64,000 nucleotides of DNA. Origin: Nitrospira sp. LK70 (lineage in GTDB: Bacteria; Nitrospirota; Nitrospiria; Nitrospirales; Nitrospiraceae). Under the pieces are notes generated by a model that saw only the letters and a list, made by a program, of their open reading frames with translations, was not told the DNA's origin and made no database searches. Below are positions 53,475 through 61,103 of this stretch, piece after piece (within the stretch, counting starts at the first letter, position 1; the number at the start of each line of letters is the position of its first letter). The position numbers were made by a program, and so were the translations under genes. Location of the stretch: assembly GCA_011090425.1 (NCBI GenBank), contig PHGD01000004.1, positions 1 through 64,000 of the forward strand, given 5' to 3'.

Positions 53475-53966
53475 ATGCTGAAGGAAGCATTCGCCGAATT
53501 AGCCGACCGGACGGTTTCTGCCGTTCGAGCATTCTACGGCGATCGACTCGTCTCGGTCGTGCTCTATGGATCGGTGGCGCGGGGCACGATGCGGCATGAT
53601 TCCGACATGGATCTGTTGATCGTGGCCGACCCTCTTCCCAACGGCCGATTGAATCGGGTTCGTGAATTCGAGGCTGTTGAAGAAGCCTTGGAGGAGGGTT
53701 TCAGCCGAGCGGCGAGCCGTGGAGTTCACACCGTTCTGTCGCCCGTCTTCAAAACCGCCCATGAAGTCCAGGCAGGGAGCCCGCTCTTTCTGGATTTGGT
53801 TGAAGATGCCCGCGTGCTCTACGATCGAAACGAATTTTTTTCGCAAGAACTCGCTCGTCTGCGGAAGAAGCTCAGCCGACTCGGCGCCAAACGTATTTGG
53901 AGGGGCAATGCCTGGTATTGGGATCTCAAACCGGACTATCGGCCCGGCGAGGTGTTCGAGTTATGA
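53475..53966 (+). CDS. MNT-type nucleotidyltransferase (antitoxin-like)
   Basis: The 163 residues have the minimal nucleotidyltransferase motif GS-x10-DxD: GSVARG at 32-37, then DSDMD with catalytic Asp44 and Asp46. The helical C-terminus is typical of stand-alone MNT proteins. Its partner is the HEPN gene, which starts inside its stop codon (ATGA overlap). Known MNT antitoxins AMPylate or otherwise inactivate their HEPN toxins; that role here is inferred. Confidence 0.87.
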   Translation: MLKEAFAELADRTVSAVRAFYGDRLVSVVLYGSVARGTMRHDSDMDLLIVADPLPNGRLNRVREFEAVEEALEEGFSRAASRGVHTVLSPVFKTAHEVQAGSPLFLDLVEDARVLYDRNEFFSQELARLRKKLSRLGAKRIWRGNAWYWDLKPDYRPGEVFEL

Positions 53967-54373
53967 CGAACGAATCGCTGGCCCAAAGTTACTTGAAAAA
54001 GGCATCAGACCGACTGGACGTGCTTGAATTGCTCATTGGGAAAGAAGCCTACTCCGATGTGGTGCGCGAGGCACAGGAATTGGTCGAGTTGGCGTTGAAG
54101 GGAATGATCAGGTCCATCGGCATCGAGCCGCCGAAAATCCATGATGTCGGAAACTTGCTGCTGGAGTATCGCGAACGATTCCCCGAGGAAGTACGAGCGC
54201 AATTGGCGGATCTCGCGATTATCTCAAAGCGGCTGCGTAAGGAACGGGAGCTGGCTTTCTACGGGGATCTCGATTTCATACCGACTGAGGAATATTCCTA
54301 TGAGGATGCTCACCAAGCTACGTTGGAAGCCCAGCGGGTTCTTCAAGCGGCCCAACGTGTGATTCGCGGATAG
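53963..54373 (+). CDS. HEPN-domain protein, partner of the MNT protein
   Basis: The 136 residues start at ATG 53963, overlapping the MNT stop. AQSYLKKASDRLDVLELL, VREAQELVELALKGMIRSIG and HDVGNLLLEYRERFPEEV are typical of HEPN partners of MNT. The RNase signature Rx4-6H of toxic HEPN proteins is not evident; the nearest Arg-to-His spacing (RSIGIEPPKIH) is nine. So it may be a non-nuclease or degenerate HEPN. Confidence 0.85.
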   Translation: MTNESLAQSYLKKASDRLDVLELLIGKEAYSDVVREAQELVELALKGMIRSIGIEPPKIHDVGNLLLEYRERFPEEVRAQLADLAIISKRLRKERELAFYGDLDFIPTEEYSYEDAHQATLEAQRVLQAAQRVIRG

Positions 54374-54384
54374 AAGAACTGTGG

Positions 54385-54483
54385 GGTATTTTTCTCCAGA
54401 GAGAGAAGCGACATCGCGGAGTTCGACTTTTCCAGCAAGCCGTCGCGGTGGAGATCGACGTGAATGATGTGGTGGCGGTGTGA
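54385..54483 (+). pseudogene. Remnant of the 3' end of a nusG-like gene
   Basis: The frame reads GIFLQREKRHRGVRLFQQ and then AVAVEIDVNDVVAV before a stop. It matches the C-terminus of the NusG-like protein ending at 53464 in 26 of 32 aligned residues, with three residues missing (nine bases deleted). No start or NGN domain is present. The copy begins just after the HEPN gene, so the MNT/HEPN pair lies between the intact gene and this remnant. Confidence 0.85.
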
Positions 54484-55068
54484 TGAATTAATTCGACATG
54501 CCGACAGTATTGTTTGATGGTCGGGGTTTCATGTCTGATGGTGGTCTATGGACGATTTGAGTCATTGTAAGCCAGGGAGCGAGCAGTTTGCTTGCCTGAT
54601 GAAAAGAGAGGACCTACGGATGTCCGGAAAACCAGTGCGTCATATTCGGCCCGCTTCACTCACCTCACCGTCTGTATCGACCAGCGTAATCCGACACCCG
54701 GCTACTGTCACCCGTGCATCGCGGGGCGCAAAACGCCATGGCAGCGCGATCGTGGAGAACGGCGATTTTCTGGATGTCTGTTGTGATGCGCAGATCGAAG
54801 TCTGCGAAGCGCGCGACGTCAAGGGGATGTACAAGAAAGCGCGCAGGCCAGATTGCAGAATTCGCGTTGATCTCGTCGCTCTACGAAATTCCAGAGCAAC
54901 CCGACCTCATCGTGGAAGCCGGTTGATTGAAACTCGATGAGTGTGTGCGAAGCGTCATCGGTGAGCTGGAGAGGCGGGGTTGATCAAGAGACCTTGATCG
55001 AGAGCGTATGATGATGAGGAGACGGATACTGTGGCAGGAGACCAGTTCGGGAATAGAGAACACCGAGG
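54484..55068. other. Decayed region between nusG remnant and ABC exporter
   Basis: The 585 bases carry no intact gene. A cysC pseudogene fills 54740-54983. Left of it, 54484-54739 may hold the decayed N-terminal half; a stretch near 54655 loosely resembles the ISPYR segment of APS kinase, but this is weak. The promoter of the wzm-like gene should lie in the last 85 bases. Confidence 0.6.
54740..54983 (+). pseudogene. Adenylylsulfate kinase (CysC) pseudogene, C-terminal part
   Basis: APS kinase makes PAPS, the sulfate donor. The first frame reads AIVENGDFLDV and then IEVCEARDVKGMYKKAR. The other frame continues AGQIAEFALISSLYEIPEQP, DLIVEAG, stop, LKLDECVRSVIGELERRG. These match the C-terminal half of CysC (VCEARD.KG.YKKARAG.I..FTGI.SPYE). 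A two-base loss in a GC repeat near 54841 breaks the frame, and a TGA interrupts after VEAG. The P-loop half is not recognisable. Confidence 0.82.
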
Positions 55069-55896
55069 ATGGATAGTCAAAGCGAGCTGGTGATTGAGGC
55101 GGGCAAGACCGAACGCCACTATTGGAAAGATCTGTGGCGATACCGTGAGCTGTTTTATTTTCTGGCCTGGCGCGACATCCTGGTGCGGTACAAACAAACC
55201 GCCATCGGAATCGCGTGGGCCCTGATCCGTCCGCTGTTGACCACGATCGTTTTTGTGTTCGTCTTCGGCAAGTTGGCCAAGCTGCCTTCCGACGGCGTAC
55301 CCTATGCAGTTTTGGTGTTTGCCGCCCTGCTCCCATGGCAGTTTTTTGCCAATGCCTTTGCTGAGGCGGGCAACAGTCTGATCAGCAATGCCAACATGAT
55401 TTCCAAGGTGTATTTCCCCCGGTTGGTCGTGCCGGCCAGTGCGGTGATCGTGGGCCTCGTGGATTTTCTGATATCGGGACTGATGTTGGCTGGGTTGATG
55501 CTCTGGTACGGCATGGCGCCTGATTGGCGGATCGTCACCTTGCCGCTGTTTCTGGCCGTTGCCGTCCTGGCCGCCATGGGGGCCGGCTTGTGGATTGCCG
55601 CGCTGAATGTCCAGTACCGGGATTTCCGCTATATCATCCCCTTCGGAGTGCAATTCGGACTCTATGTCTCGCCGGTTGGATTCAGCAGCGCCATCGTTCC
55701 TGAACAGTGGCGGTTGCTGTATTCCATCAATCCGATGGTGGGGGTGATCGATGGATTTCGCTGGGCGATCCTGGGGGGAGAGAACGGCTTGTACTGGCCC
55801 GGCATGTCGCTCTCCCTGGCGCTTGTGTTGGTGGGTACGATTACCGGCGTCCTGTATTTTCGGAAGATGGAAAAAAGCTTTGCGGACGTGATCTGA
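55069..55896 (+). CDS. Polysaccharide ABC exporter permease (Wzm-like)
   Basis: This inner-membrane channel for undecaprenyl-linked polysaccharide has 275 residues with about six helices. YRELFYFLAWRDILVRYKQT precedes the first helix, as in ABC-2 type permeases of the TagG/Wzm group. LLPWQFFANAFAEAGNSLIS and the C-terminal helices follow. It is followed without gap by the Wzt-like ATPase; the TGA and ATG share a base. Together they define the ABC-dependent O-antigen route. Confidence 0.92.
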   Translation: MDSQSELVIEAGKTERHYWKDLWRYRELFYFLAWRDILVRYKQTAIGIAWALIRPLLTTIVFVFVFGKLAKLPSDGVPYAVLVFAALLPWQFFANAFAEAGNSLISNANMISKVYFPRLVVPASAVIVGLVDFLISGLMLAGLMLWYGMAPDWRIVTLPLFLAVAVLAAMGAGLWIAALNVQYRDFRYIIPFGVQFGLYVSPVGFSSAIVPEQWRLLYSINPMVGVIDGFRWAILGGENGLYWPGMSLSLALVLVGTITGVLYFRKMEKSFADVI

Positions 55897-57134
55897 TGGC
55901 CGTCGCCATTACCGTTGAGAATCTGTCGAAGAAATACATCATTGGCCATCAACCGCGCGAGCGCTACATGGCGTTGCGGGATGTGCTGGCGAACGAGGCA
56001 AAGCGGTTCGCGCAGAAGCTGATTCACCCCTTCGCCCGACCGGAAGGTGATACGACGCATGAAACCTTCTGGGCCCTCAAGGACGTCAATTTCACTATCC
56101 AGCAAGGGGACCGGGTCGGGATCATCGGCCGCAACGGGGCAGGCAAATCGACCTTGCTCAAAATTCTGAGCCGCATTACCGAGCCGACGTCAGGCCGCAT
56201 CAAGATTCGCGGCCGAGTGTCCAGCCTGCTGGAAGTCGGTACGGGTTTTCACGCGGAACTGACTGGGCGAGAGAACATCTTCTTAAACGGCGCCATTCTC
56301 GGCATGGGCAAAGCCGAGATCGCGCGCAAGTTCGACGAAATCGTCGCCTTCGCAGAAGTCGAGAAATTTCTTGATACTCCGGTTAAGCGTTATTCCAGCG
56401 GCATGTATGTCCGGCTTGCCTTCGCCGTGGCTGCGCACCTGGAGCCGGAGATCCTCATCGTGGACGAAGTGCTGGCGGTGGGCGATGCGCAGTTCCAAAA
56501 GAAATGCCTGGGCAAGATGGAGGACGTGGGCAAAGAGGGACGAACTGTGCTGTTCGTGAGCCACAACATGGGAGCCGTTCAGCAGCTGACAATCACGGGA
56601 ATGCTTCTTGTGAACGGCGGTCTGGAACAACTCGGGCCAACTCAGGAAGTAATTGCTAATTATCTGGACGCTGGGCAAGCGAGCAACGAGGCCATCAACC
56701 CCAGAAGCGAGGCGGAGACTTTTCAAGTCCGACGCGTGTGCTTCAATCAGGAGCGACTCGAGCCGGGTTTTAACCGGCCATTACGGTTCGATCTTGAATT
56801 GAATCTCGCGCAGGTCATGAAAGCTGTCAATGTCAGTTTGGGTATCTTCAATTCGATAGGTGCCCGTCTCCTAACAGCCCGATGCATTGTGGATGAATTG
56901 CCAGCAGGTGTCACGAAAGCGGCCATTACTGTGGCGGACCACCATCTTCCGCCGGGTAACTATTCATTGCTGCTCGCGGTCTCAGTTAGTCAGCAAATGC
57001 TCTTTCGGCAGGAAAATCTTCTCAAGTTTGAATTGTCTGATATCGGTGTGGATGAACCTCTTTTGGTCCCGTTTTTGGCTCATCATCGTGACCAGATTGG
57101 GGCATTTCTAACCTCTAAATGGAGTCTGAGCTAG
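55896..57134 (+). CDS. Polysaccharide ABC exporter ATPase with C-terminal substrate domain (Wzt-like)
   Basis: The 412 residues comprise an ABC domain (about 1-250) with Walker A GRNGAGKST, signature YSSGMYVRLAFAVA and Walker B ILIVDEVLAVGD. A C-terminal beta-sandwich (about 275-412) is of the type that binds the non-reducing end of the polymer in Wzt. Start ATG 55896; the longer open frame lies inside the permease gene. The stop overlaps the GTG of a truncated sulfotransferase. Confidence 0.92.
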   Translation: MAVAITVENLSKKYIIGHQPRERYMALRDVLANEAKRFAQKLIHPFARPEGDTTHETFWALKDVNFTIQQGDRVGIIGRNGAGKSTLLKILSRITEPTSGRIKIRGRVSSLLEVGTGFHAELTGRENIFLNGAILGMGKAEIARKFDEIVAFAEVEKFLDTPVKRYSSGMYVRLAFAVAAHLEPEILIVDEVLAVGDAQFQKKCLGKMEDVGKEGRTVLFVSHNMGAVQQLTITGMLLVNGGLEQLGPTQEVIANYLDAGQASNEAINPRSEAETFQVRRVCFNQERLEPGFNRPLRFDLELNLAQVMKAVNVSLGIFNSIGARLLTARCIVDELPAGVTKAAITVADHHLPPGNYSLLLAVSVSQQMLFRQENLLKFELSDIGVDEPLLVPFLAHHRDQIGAFLTSKWSLS

Positions 57135-57283
57135 TGAAACCAATCTTTGTACTTGGTATTGGACATAGCGGTACTACTCTCCTCGGCCGGTTGGTGGCTC
57201 TTTCACCCACTCCCATGCGGTGTATCGGTGAACCGATTACATGCCTGAAAGAGCCCATAAGCCCTGACAGAATCGATTCGTGA
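57134..57283 (+). pseudogene. Truncated sulfotransferase, first 49 codons
   Basis: GTG 57134 overlaps the Wzt stop by one base. The 49 residues read KPIFVLGIGHSGTTLLGRLV (the 5'-PSB loop that binds PAPS phosphate), then the start of the next helix, and stop at TGA 57281-57283. Sulfotransferases are normally about 250-350 residues, so this is an N-terminal stub. The adjacent gene starts at 57280, suggesting a deletion or replacement joined here. Confidence 0.75.
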
Positions 57284-57972
57284 ATTTTTTTAAGAAAATA
57301 TTCAAGCCAAGGTCCACTGCGGAAATTCTGGCTGACCAAGTACTGTCTGAACGACTTACCTATCTCGGCAAGGAGGCATTGGTGGACCTTGCCCAAGCTG
57401 TGGAGTCAGTGGAGGTGGCAAATATTGAGGGGGTTATCGTTGAGGCCGGCTGTGCATTGGGCGGCTCTTCAATTGTAATTTGCCGGACAAAACAAAAATG
57501 GCGGAAGTTTTATGTTTATGATGTCTTTGGAACAATTCCTAATCCTGGAGAGAAAGACCAGGTAGTGGCTCATGAAAGATATAAGGAAATCAGTGAAGGA
57601 CGGTCCATCGGTATAGGTGGGGATGTCTATTATGGATATAGGCCATCCCTGCTGGACAATGTGAAGCAAAAGTTTAGGGACTTTGACGTTCCTCCGGAAA
57701 AGAATAACGTGACATTTATACAAGGATTGTACGAACAAACGATGCGGATAGATTTTCCAGTTGTATTAGCCCATATCGATTGTGACTGGTATGCCTCTGT
57801 AATGATCTGCCTTGAGCAAATAGTTCCCTGTATGGTGTCTGGAGCACTGCTAATTCTCGACGATTATCATTATTGGCCGGGGTGTAAAAAGGCGGTAGAT
57901 GAATTCTTTTCTGGTAAGACCAGAGAATTTGAGTTTATTGAGAGGTCACGGCTTCATATTCGTAAGAGATGA
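57280..57972 (+). CDS. TylF/MycF-family O-methyltransferase
   Basis: The 230 residues begin with GTG 57280 inside the stub stop codon. VEAGCALGGSSIVICRTKQK forms the SAM loop, FYVYDVFGTIPNP and LAHIDCDWYASVMICLEQI carry the metal-binding Asp residues, and LLILDDYHYWPGCKKAVDEF closes the core. These match the macrocin O-methyltransferase family, which methylates sugars. The gene is visibly more AT-rich than the lipid A block, consistent with transfer. Confidence 0.9.
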   Translation: MNFFKKIFKPRSTAEILADQVLSERLTYLGKEALVDLAQAVESVEVANIEGVIVEAGCALGGSSIVICRTKQKWRKFYVYDVFGTIPNPGEKDQVVAHERYKEISEGRSIGIGGDVYYGYRPSLLDNVKQKFRDFDVPPEKNNVTFIQGLYEQTMRIDFPVVLAHIDCDWYASVMICLEQIVPCMVSGALLILDDYHYWPGCKKAVDEFFSGKTREFEFIERSRLHIRKR

Positions 57973-58982
57973 TGATTGGCAGCAAAGTGACATTGTTTGA
58001 TCCATCTCTATGGACCAATGAGGGGGAACAATCAATTAATTTAGGAGATGTGATAATCCACGAGGCTGTTGAGAAGTCCCTGAAGAATATTTTTTCAAAG
58101 GCAGAATTTATTCGCATATCATCCCATCGGATACCGCCGGATTCGTTGTTAAAGGCGGCTCGGCGGTCAGCATTTATGTTTTTTGGCGGGACAAATGTCT
58201 TGTCATCAGACCTAAGAAAATATAACCAATGGAAGCTACCCATCCCGAGTAGGTTGGCTTGGCCATTTAGGTTTCCAGTGAATGGGGTGATTCTTATGGG
58301 GGTCGGCTGGTGGCAATACCAGGATTCACCCACGCCGTATACGCGGGCCTTCTATAGCAGAGCACTCTCGCATCAATATGCACATTCGGTAAGAGATAGC
58401 TATACCGAACAGAAAATGAGGCAGCTTGGATTTAACAACGTCATTAACACAGGATGTCCTACTATGTGGGTGCTGAATGGTCTGAATGTGGCGACAAGAA
58501 GAGGAAGTGCTGAAAATTGCCTCTTTACATTGACCGACTATCTCAAGTCTCCCACTGATGACGACAGAATAATTGGGGAGATTCTTGCCGGTTACAGAGG
58601 CAAGGTTTATTTCTTTCCTCAGGGAAACATGGACAGAGAATACATAGCTTGTTTAGGCAATTATCAAAAGTACAGCAGCCGGATTACCATACTCAACAGG
58701 TCGTTTAGAGATTACGTGGCGACCTTGATGGAGAATGATGTTGATTACATAGGAACTCGTTTGCATGCCGGTATAAAAGCGCTCCAGATGGGGAAAAACG
58801 CTCTCATTATCTCAATTGATAACAGGGCTGCGGAAATTTCTAGCGATACCGGGCTGCCTGTGATTTCACGAGACGAAAATAAGAAGATCTCTTGGTGGAT
58901 TGATGGGAAAACACTGTTCGATAAAATCAGGATGCCTGTAAAAGAGATTGATAGGTGGAAAAGACAGTTTCTTCCATGCTGA
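57969..58982 (+). CDS. Polysaccharide pyruvyl transferase family protein
   Basis: The 337 residues are typical of the family that adds pyruvate ketals to sugars, or of relatives with unknown donors. SINLGDVIIHEAVEKSLKNI near the start and FFGGTNVLSSD are the family signatures. The C-terminal half has DVDYIGTRLHAGIKALQMGK, the conserved GxRLHA motif. It overlaps the methyltransferase stop by four bases and shares its AT-rich composition. Confidence 0.85.
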   Translation: MMIGSKVTLFDPSLWTNEGEQSINLGDVIIHEAVEKSLKNIFSKAEFIRISSHRIPPDSLLKAARRSAFMFFGGTNVLSSDLRKYNQWKLPIPSRLAWPFRFPVNGVILMGVGWWQYQDSPTPYTRAFYSRALSHQYAHSVRDSYTEQKMRQLGFNNVINTGCPTMWVLNGLNVATRRGSAENCLFTLTDYLKSPTDDDRIIGEILAGYRGKVYFFPQGNMDREYIACLGNYQKYSSRITILNRSFRDYVATLMENDVDYIGTRLHAGIKALQMGKNALIISIDNRAAEISSDTGLPVISRDENKKISWWIDGKTLFDKIRMPVKEIDRWKRQFLPC

Positions 58983-59845
58983 ATTTGGGCTGTGGAGGCC
59001 GGTACCGTGCTGACTGGGTAAACGTCAACTTTCCTTCCACGGGGCCGGGAGTCATCGCGGCTAATTTGATAGAGGGGATCCCCTTTCCTGATGCGTCATT
59101 TGACGTGGTTTACCATTCGCATCTTCTGGAGCACATCCCAAAGCCTCTCGCTTGGGGATTTCTTAAGGAATGCCACCGGGTGTTGAAACCAGGCGGGATT
59201 ATCCGGGTAGTCGTGCCAGACCTGGAAGCAATGACCCGGAGTTACCTGGAGGCACTGGAAAAGGCCAGAGCTGGTAAGAAAGGGTGGGACTATAACTACG
59301 ACTGGATGATGCTGGAAATGTATGATCAGGTTGTTCGCGATCAGTCAGGTGGGGAAATGGCGCGGTATCTTTTAGGTGCATCCATTCCGAATGAAGAGTA
59401 TGTGATTGGCCGTTGCGGAACGGAAGTCAGAAACATGATTGTGGCAGGAAGGAGGAGCAGGTCCGGCGCTCCCGTTGCAACACAGTCGACAGTGTCTGGG
59501 GTAAGGAAGTTGTTTGATGTAATACCGGTGCATTCTTTTATAAAGCAGATTTACGGCATGTTTCGAAAATCAGGAGGCTGGAAAGAGAAGTTAGTGCAGC
59601 AGTTGCTGGGGAGCGAATATGAGGTCCTGCAGGCGGGCCGCTTCCGCCGGGGCGGTGAGATCCACAAGTGGATGTATGACAGCTATTCGTTGGGCAGATT
59701 ATTGCTTACATGTGGGTTCAAGTCGGTAGCAGTTCGCAGTGCGACGGAAAGCTGCATCTCGCACTGGTCCAGTCAAAATCTCGATACCGAACCGGATGGT
59801 TCGGTATATAAACCCGATTCCCTGTTCATGGAAGCGCTTGCGTAA
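58955..59845 (+). CDS. SAM-dependent methyltransferase (type 11)
   Basis: The 296 residues have the class I fold. LNLGCGGRYRADWVNVNF is the SAM loop region, and FPDASFDVVYHSHLLEHIPK and RVLKPGGIIRVVVPDLEAM follow. A C-terminal extension of about 120 residues contains YEVLQAGRFRRGGEIHKWMY. GTG 58955 overlaps the previous gene; ATG 58976 is an alternative start. The substrate is presumably a sugar or lipid-linked intermediate. Confidence 0.85.
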   Translation: MEKTVSSMLNLGCGGRYRADWVNVNFPSTGPGVIAANLIEGIPFPDASFDVVYHSHLLEHIPKPLAWGFLKECHRVLKPGGIIRVVVPDLEAMTRSYLEALEKARAGKKGWDYNYDWMMLEMYDQVVRDQSGGEMARYLLGASIPNEEYVIGRCGTEVRNMIVAGRRSRSGAPVATQSTVSGVRKLFDVIPVHSFIKQIYGMFRKSGGWKEKLVQQLLGSEYEVLQAGRFRRGGEIHKWMYDSYSLGRLLLTCGFKSVAVRSATESCISHWSSQNLDTEPDGSVYKPDSLFMEALA

Positions 59846-59974
59846 ATGAAAGTTACGATTGTGAGCACTTGTGCTAATGGAGGCGGTGCGGCGAAGGCGG
59901 CTTACTGTCTCCATAGCAGGCTTACGTATATCAGGCATGAGTCCGTGATGTATATGATGTACATAGAGCGATGA
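59846..59974 (+). pseudogene. Truncated GT4-type glycosyltransferase, first 42 codons
   Basis: ATG 59846 directly follows the methyltransferase stop. The 42 residues read MKVTIVSTCANGGGAAKAAY and continue CLHSRL, then stop. The GGGAAKAAY loop is the N-terminal nucleotide-sugar-binding motif of GT4 enzymes, like SGGAARAAY in the intact GT4 encoded at 61104. The gene is cut short, and a GT2 gene begins 40 bases on. Confidence 0.75.
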
Positions 59975-60013
59975 GCGGGTGATAGCATCATAGGCTTGAG
60001 TTCATGTAAAGCC

Positions 60014-60856
60014 ATGAATGTTGCGTCCCCTTCGATTTCTGTCATCGTAGCTGTCTTCAACGGAAAAGCCACGCTGCAGGGTTGTATTGACAGTGTTGCA
60101 CGGCAAACCTACCTCAATAAAGAACTAATCATCATAGATGGCGGGTCGAAAGATGGAACGGTTGAGTTATTGAAGGCGAATAATAAACATATTACCTATT
60201 GGGTTTCTGAGCCTGATAGTGGCATCTATAACGCGTGGAATAAAGGATTAGCGCAAGCTCGAGGTGAGTGGATTTGCTTTCTGGGTGCTGATGACTACTT
60301 TTGGGATGTCACAGTGTTGGAACAAATGATGGTTCATCTGAAAATGCTCCCGGCAAGTATTCGTGTGGCTTATGGAAAAGTACTTCGAATCAATGATGAT
60401 GGTCAGCTTCACCCAATAGGGGAATCTTGGGAGCAGGTGAAGGTGTTTTTCCAGCAGTACATGTGTATCCCTCATGTCGGCACCATGCACCGGCGAACCT
60501 TGTTCGAGCAGCATGGAACATTCGATGAATCATTTCGTATCGCGGGCGATTATGAATTGTTATTACGCGAGCTCAAAACGGGCGATGCGGCATTCATCTC
60601 AAATATTATTACTACGGCACAGCGTCTGGGCGGTATGAGCACCGACTTAGGCAACAAATTTAGAATATACCGCGAAGTTATGTATGCGCTGAGGATGCAT
60701 GGACGACGTTTCCCGAGTAAGCGTTTGTTGAAGATGATGGTGAAGGACTGTTTGCAACTGCTGCTTTGGGAAGCGATTGGAGACCGAATGGCGAGAAAGC
60801 TGCTCGACTTGCGCAGGCGGTTCAAAGGGTTGCCGCCATATTGGAAAAAATCCTAG
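60014..60856 (+). CDS. GT2 glycosyltransferase, first copy
   Basis: The 280 residues start at ATG 60014; TTG 59996 is also in frame. SVIVAVFNGKATLQGCIDSV, ELIIIDGGSKDGTVELLKAN and FLGADDYFWD show the GT-A fold with the DxD-like ADD. FDESFRIAGDYELLLRELKT is the acceptor-side motif. It is about half identical by eye to the GT2 encoded at 62489, and both follow a GT4-type gene. Confidence 0.9.
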   Translation: MNVASPSISVIVAVFNGKATLQGCIDSVARQTYLNKELIIIDGGSKDGTVELLKANNKHITYWVSEPDSGIYNAWNKGLAQARGEWICFLGADDYFWDVTVLEQMMVHLKMLPASIRVAYGKVLRINDDGQLHPIGESWEQVKVFFQQYMCIPHVGTMHRRTLFEQHGTFDESFRIAGDYELLLRELKTGDAAFISNIITTAQRLGGMSTDLGNKFRIYREVMYALRMHGRRFPSKRLLKMMVKDCLQLLLWEAIGDRMARKLLDLRRRFKGLPPYWKKS

Positions 60857-61103
60857 GCATTACCACGGCACTACCGTTGGCGGATTATTGAAACGTTTTT
60901 AGTATGGCTGGCTGGACGCCTTCCACGTGAAGTGGCTGAAGGAGTTGGAGAACAGCTGTTCATGAACACTCATGAACAGGTCAGCCTGCACGTCGACTCG
61001 TGAAACCGATGCGGGAAGCGGTGTGTGGCTCTTGAGGGTAGCAACGCGACCCTTCTGGGGTGCCATAGCTTCAGTATCAGACGTCAATGTCTAACTTGAA
61101 GCG

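Noticed and set aside
54548-54940. 130-codon ORF before the ABC exporter
   Set aside because: Its sequence is low in recognisable content until it enters the first frame of the cysC pseudogene; it is best explained by that broken gene.
60857-61103. Possible gene fragment between GT2 and GT4 genes
   Set aside because: One frame gives a short protein-like stretch but I cannot match it to any family, so no feature is claimed.
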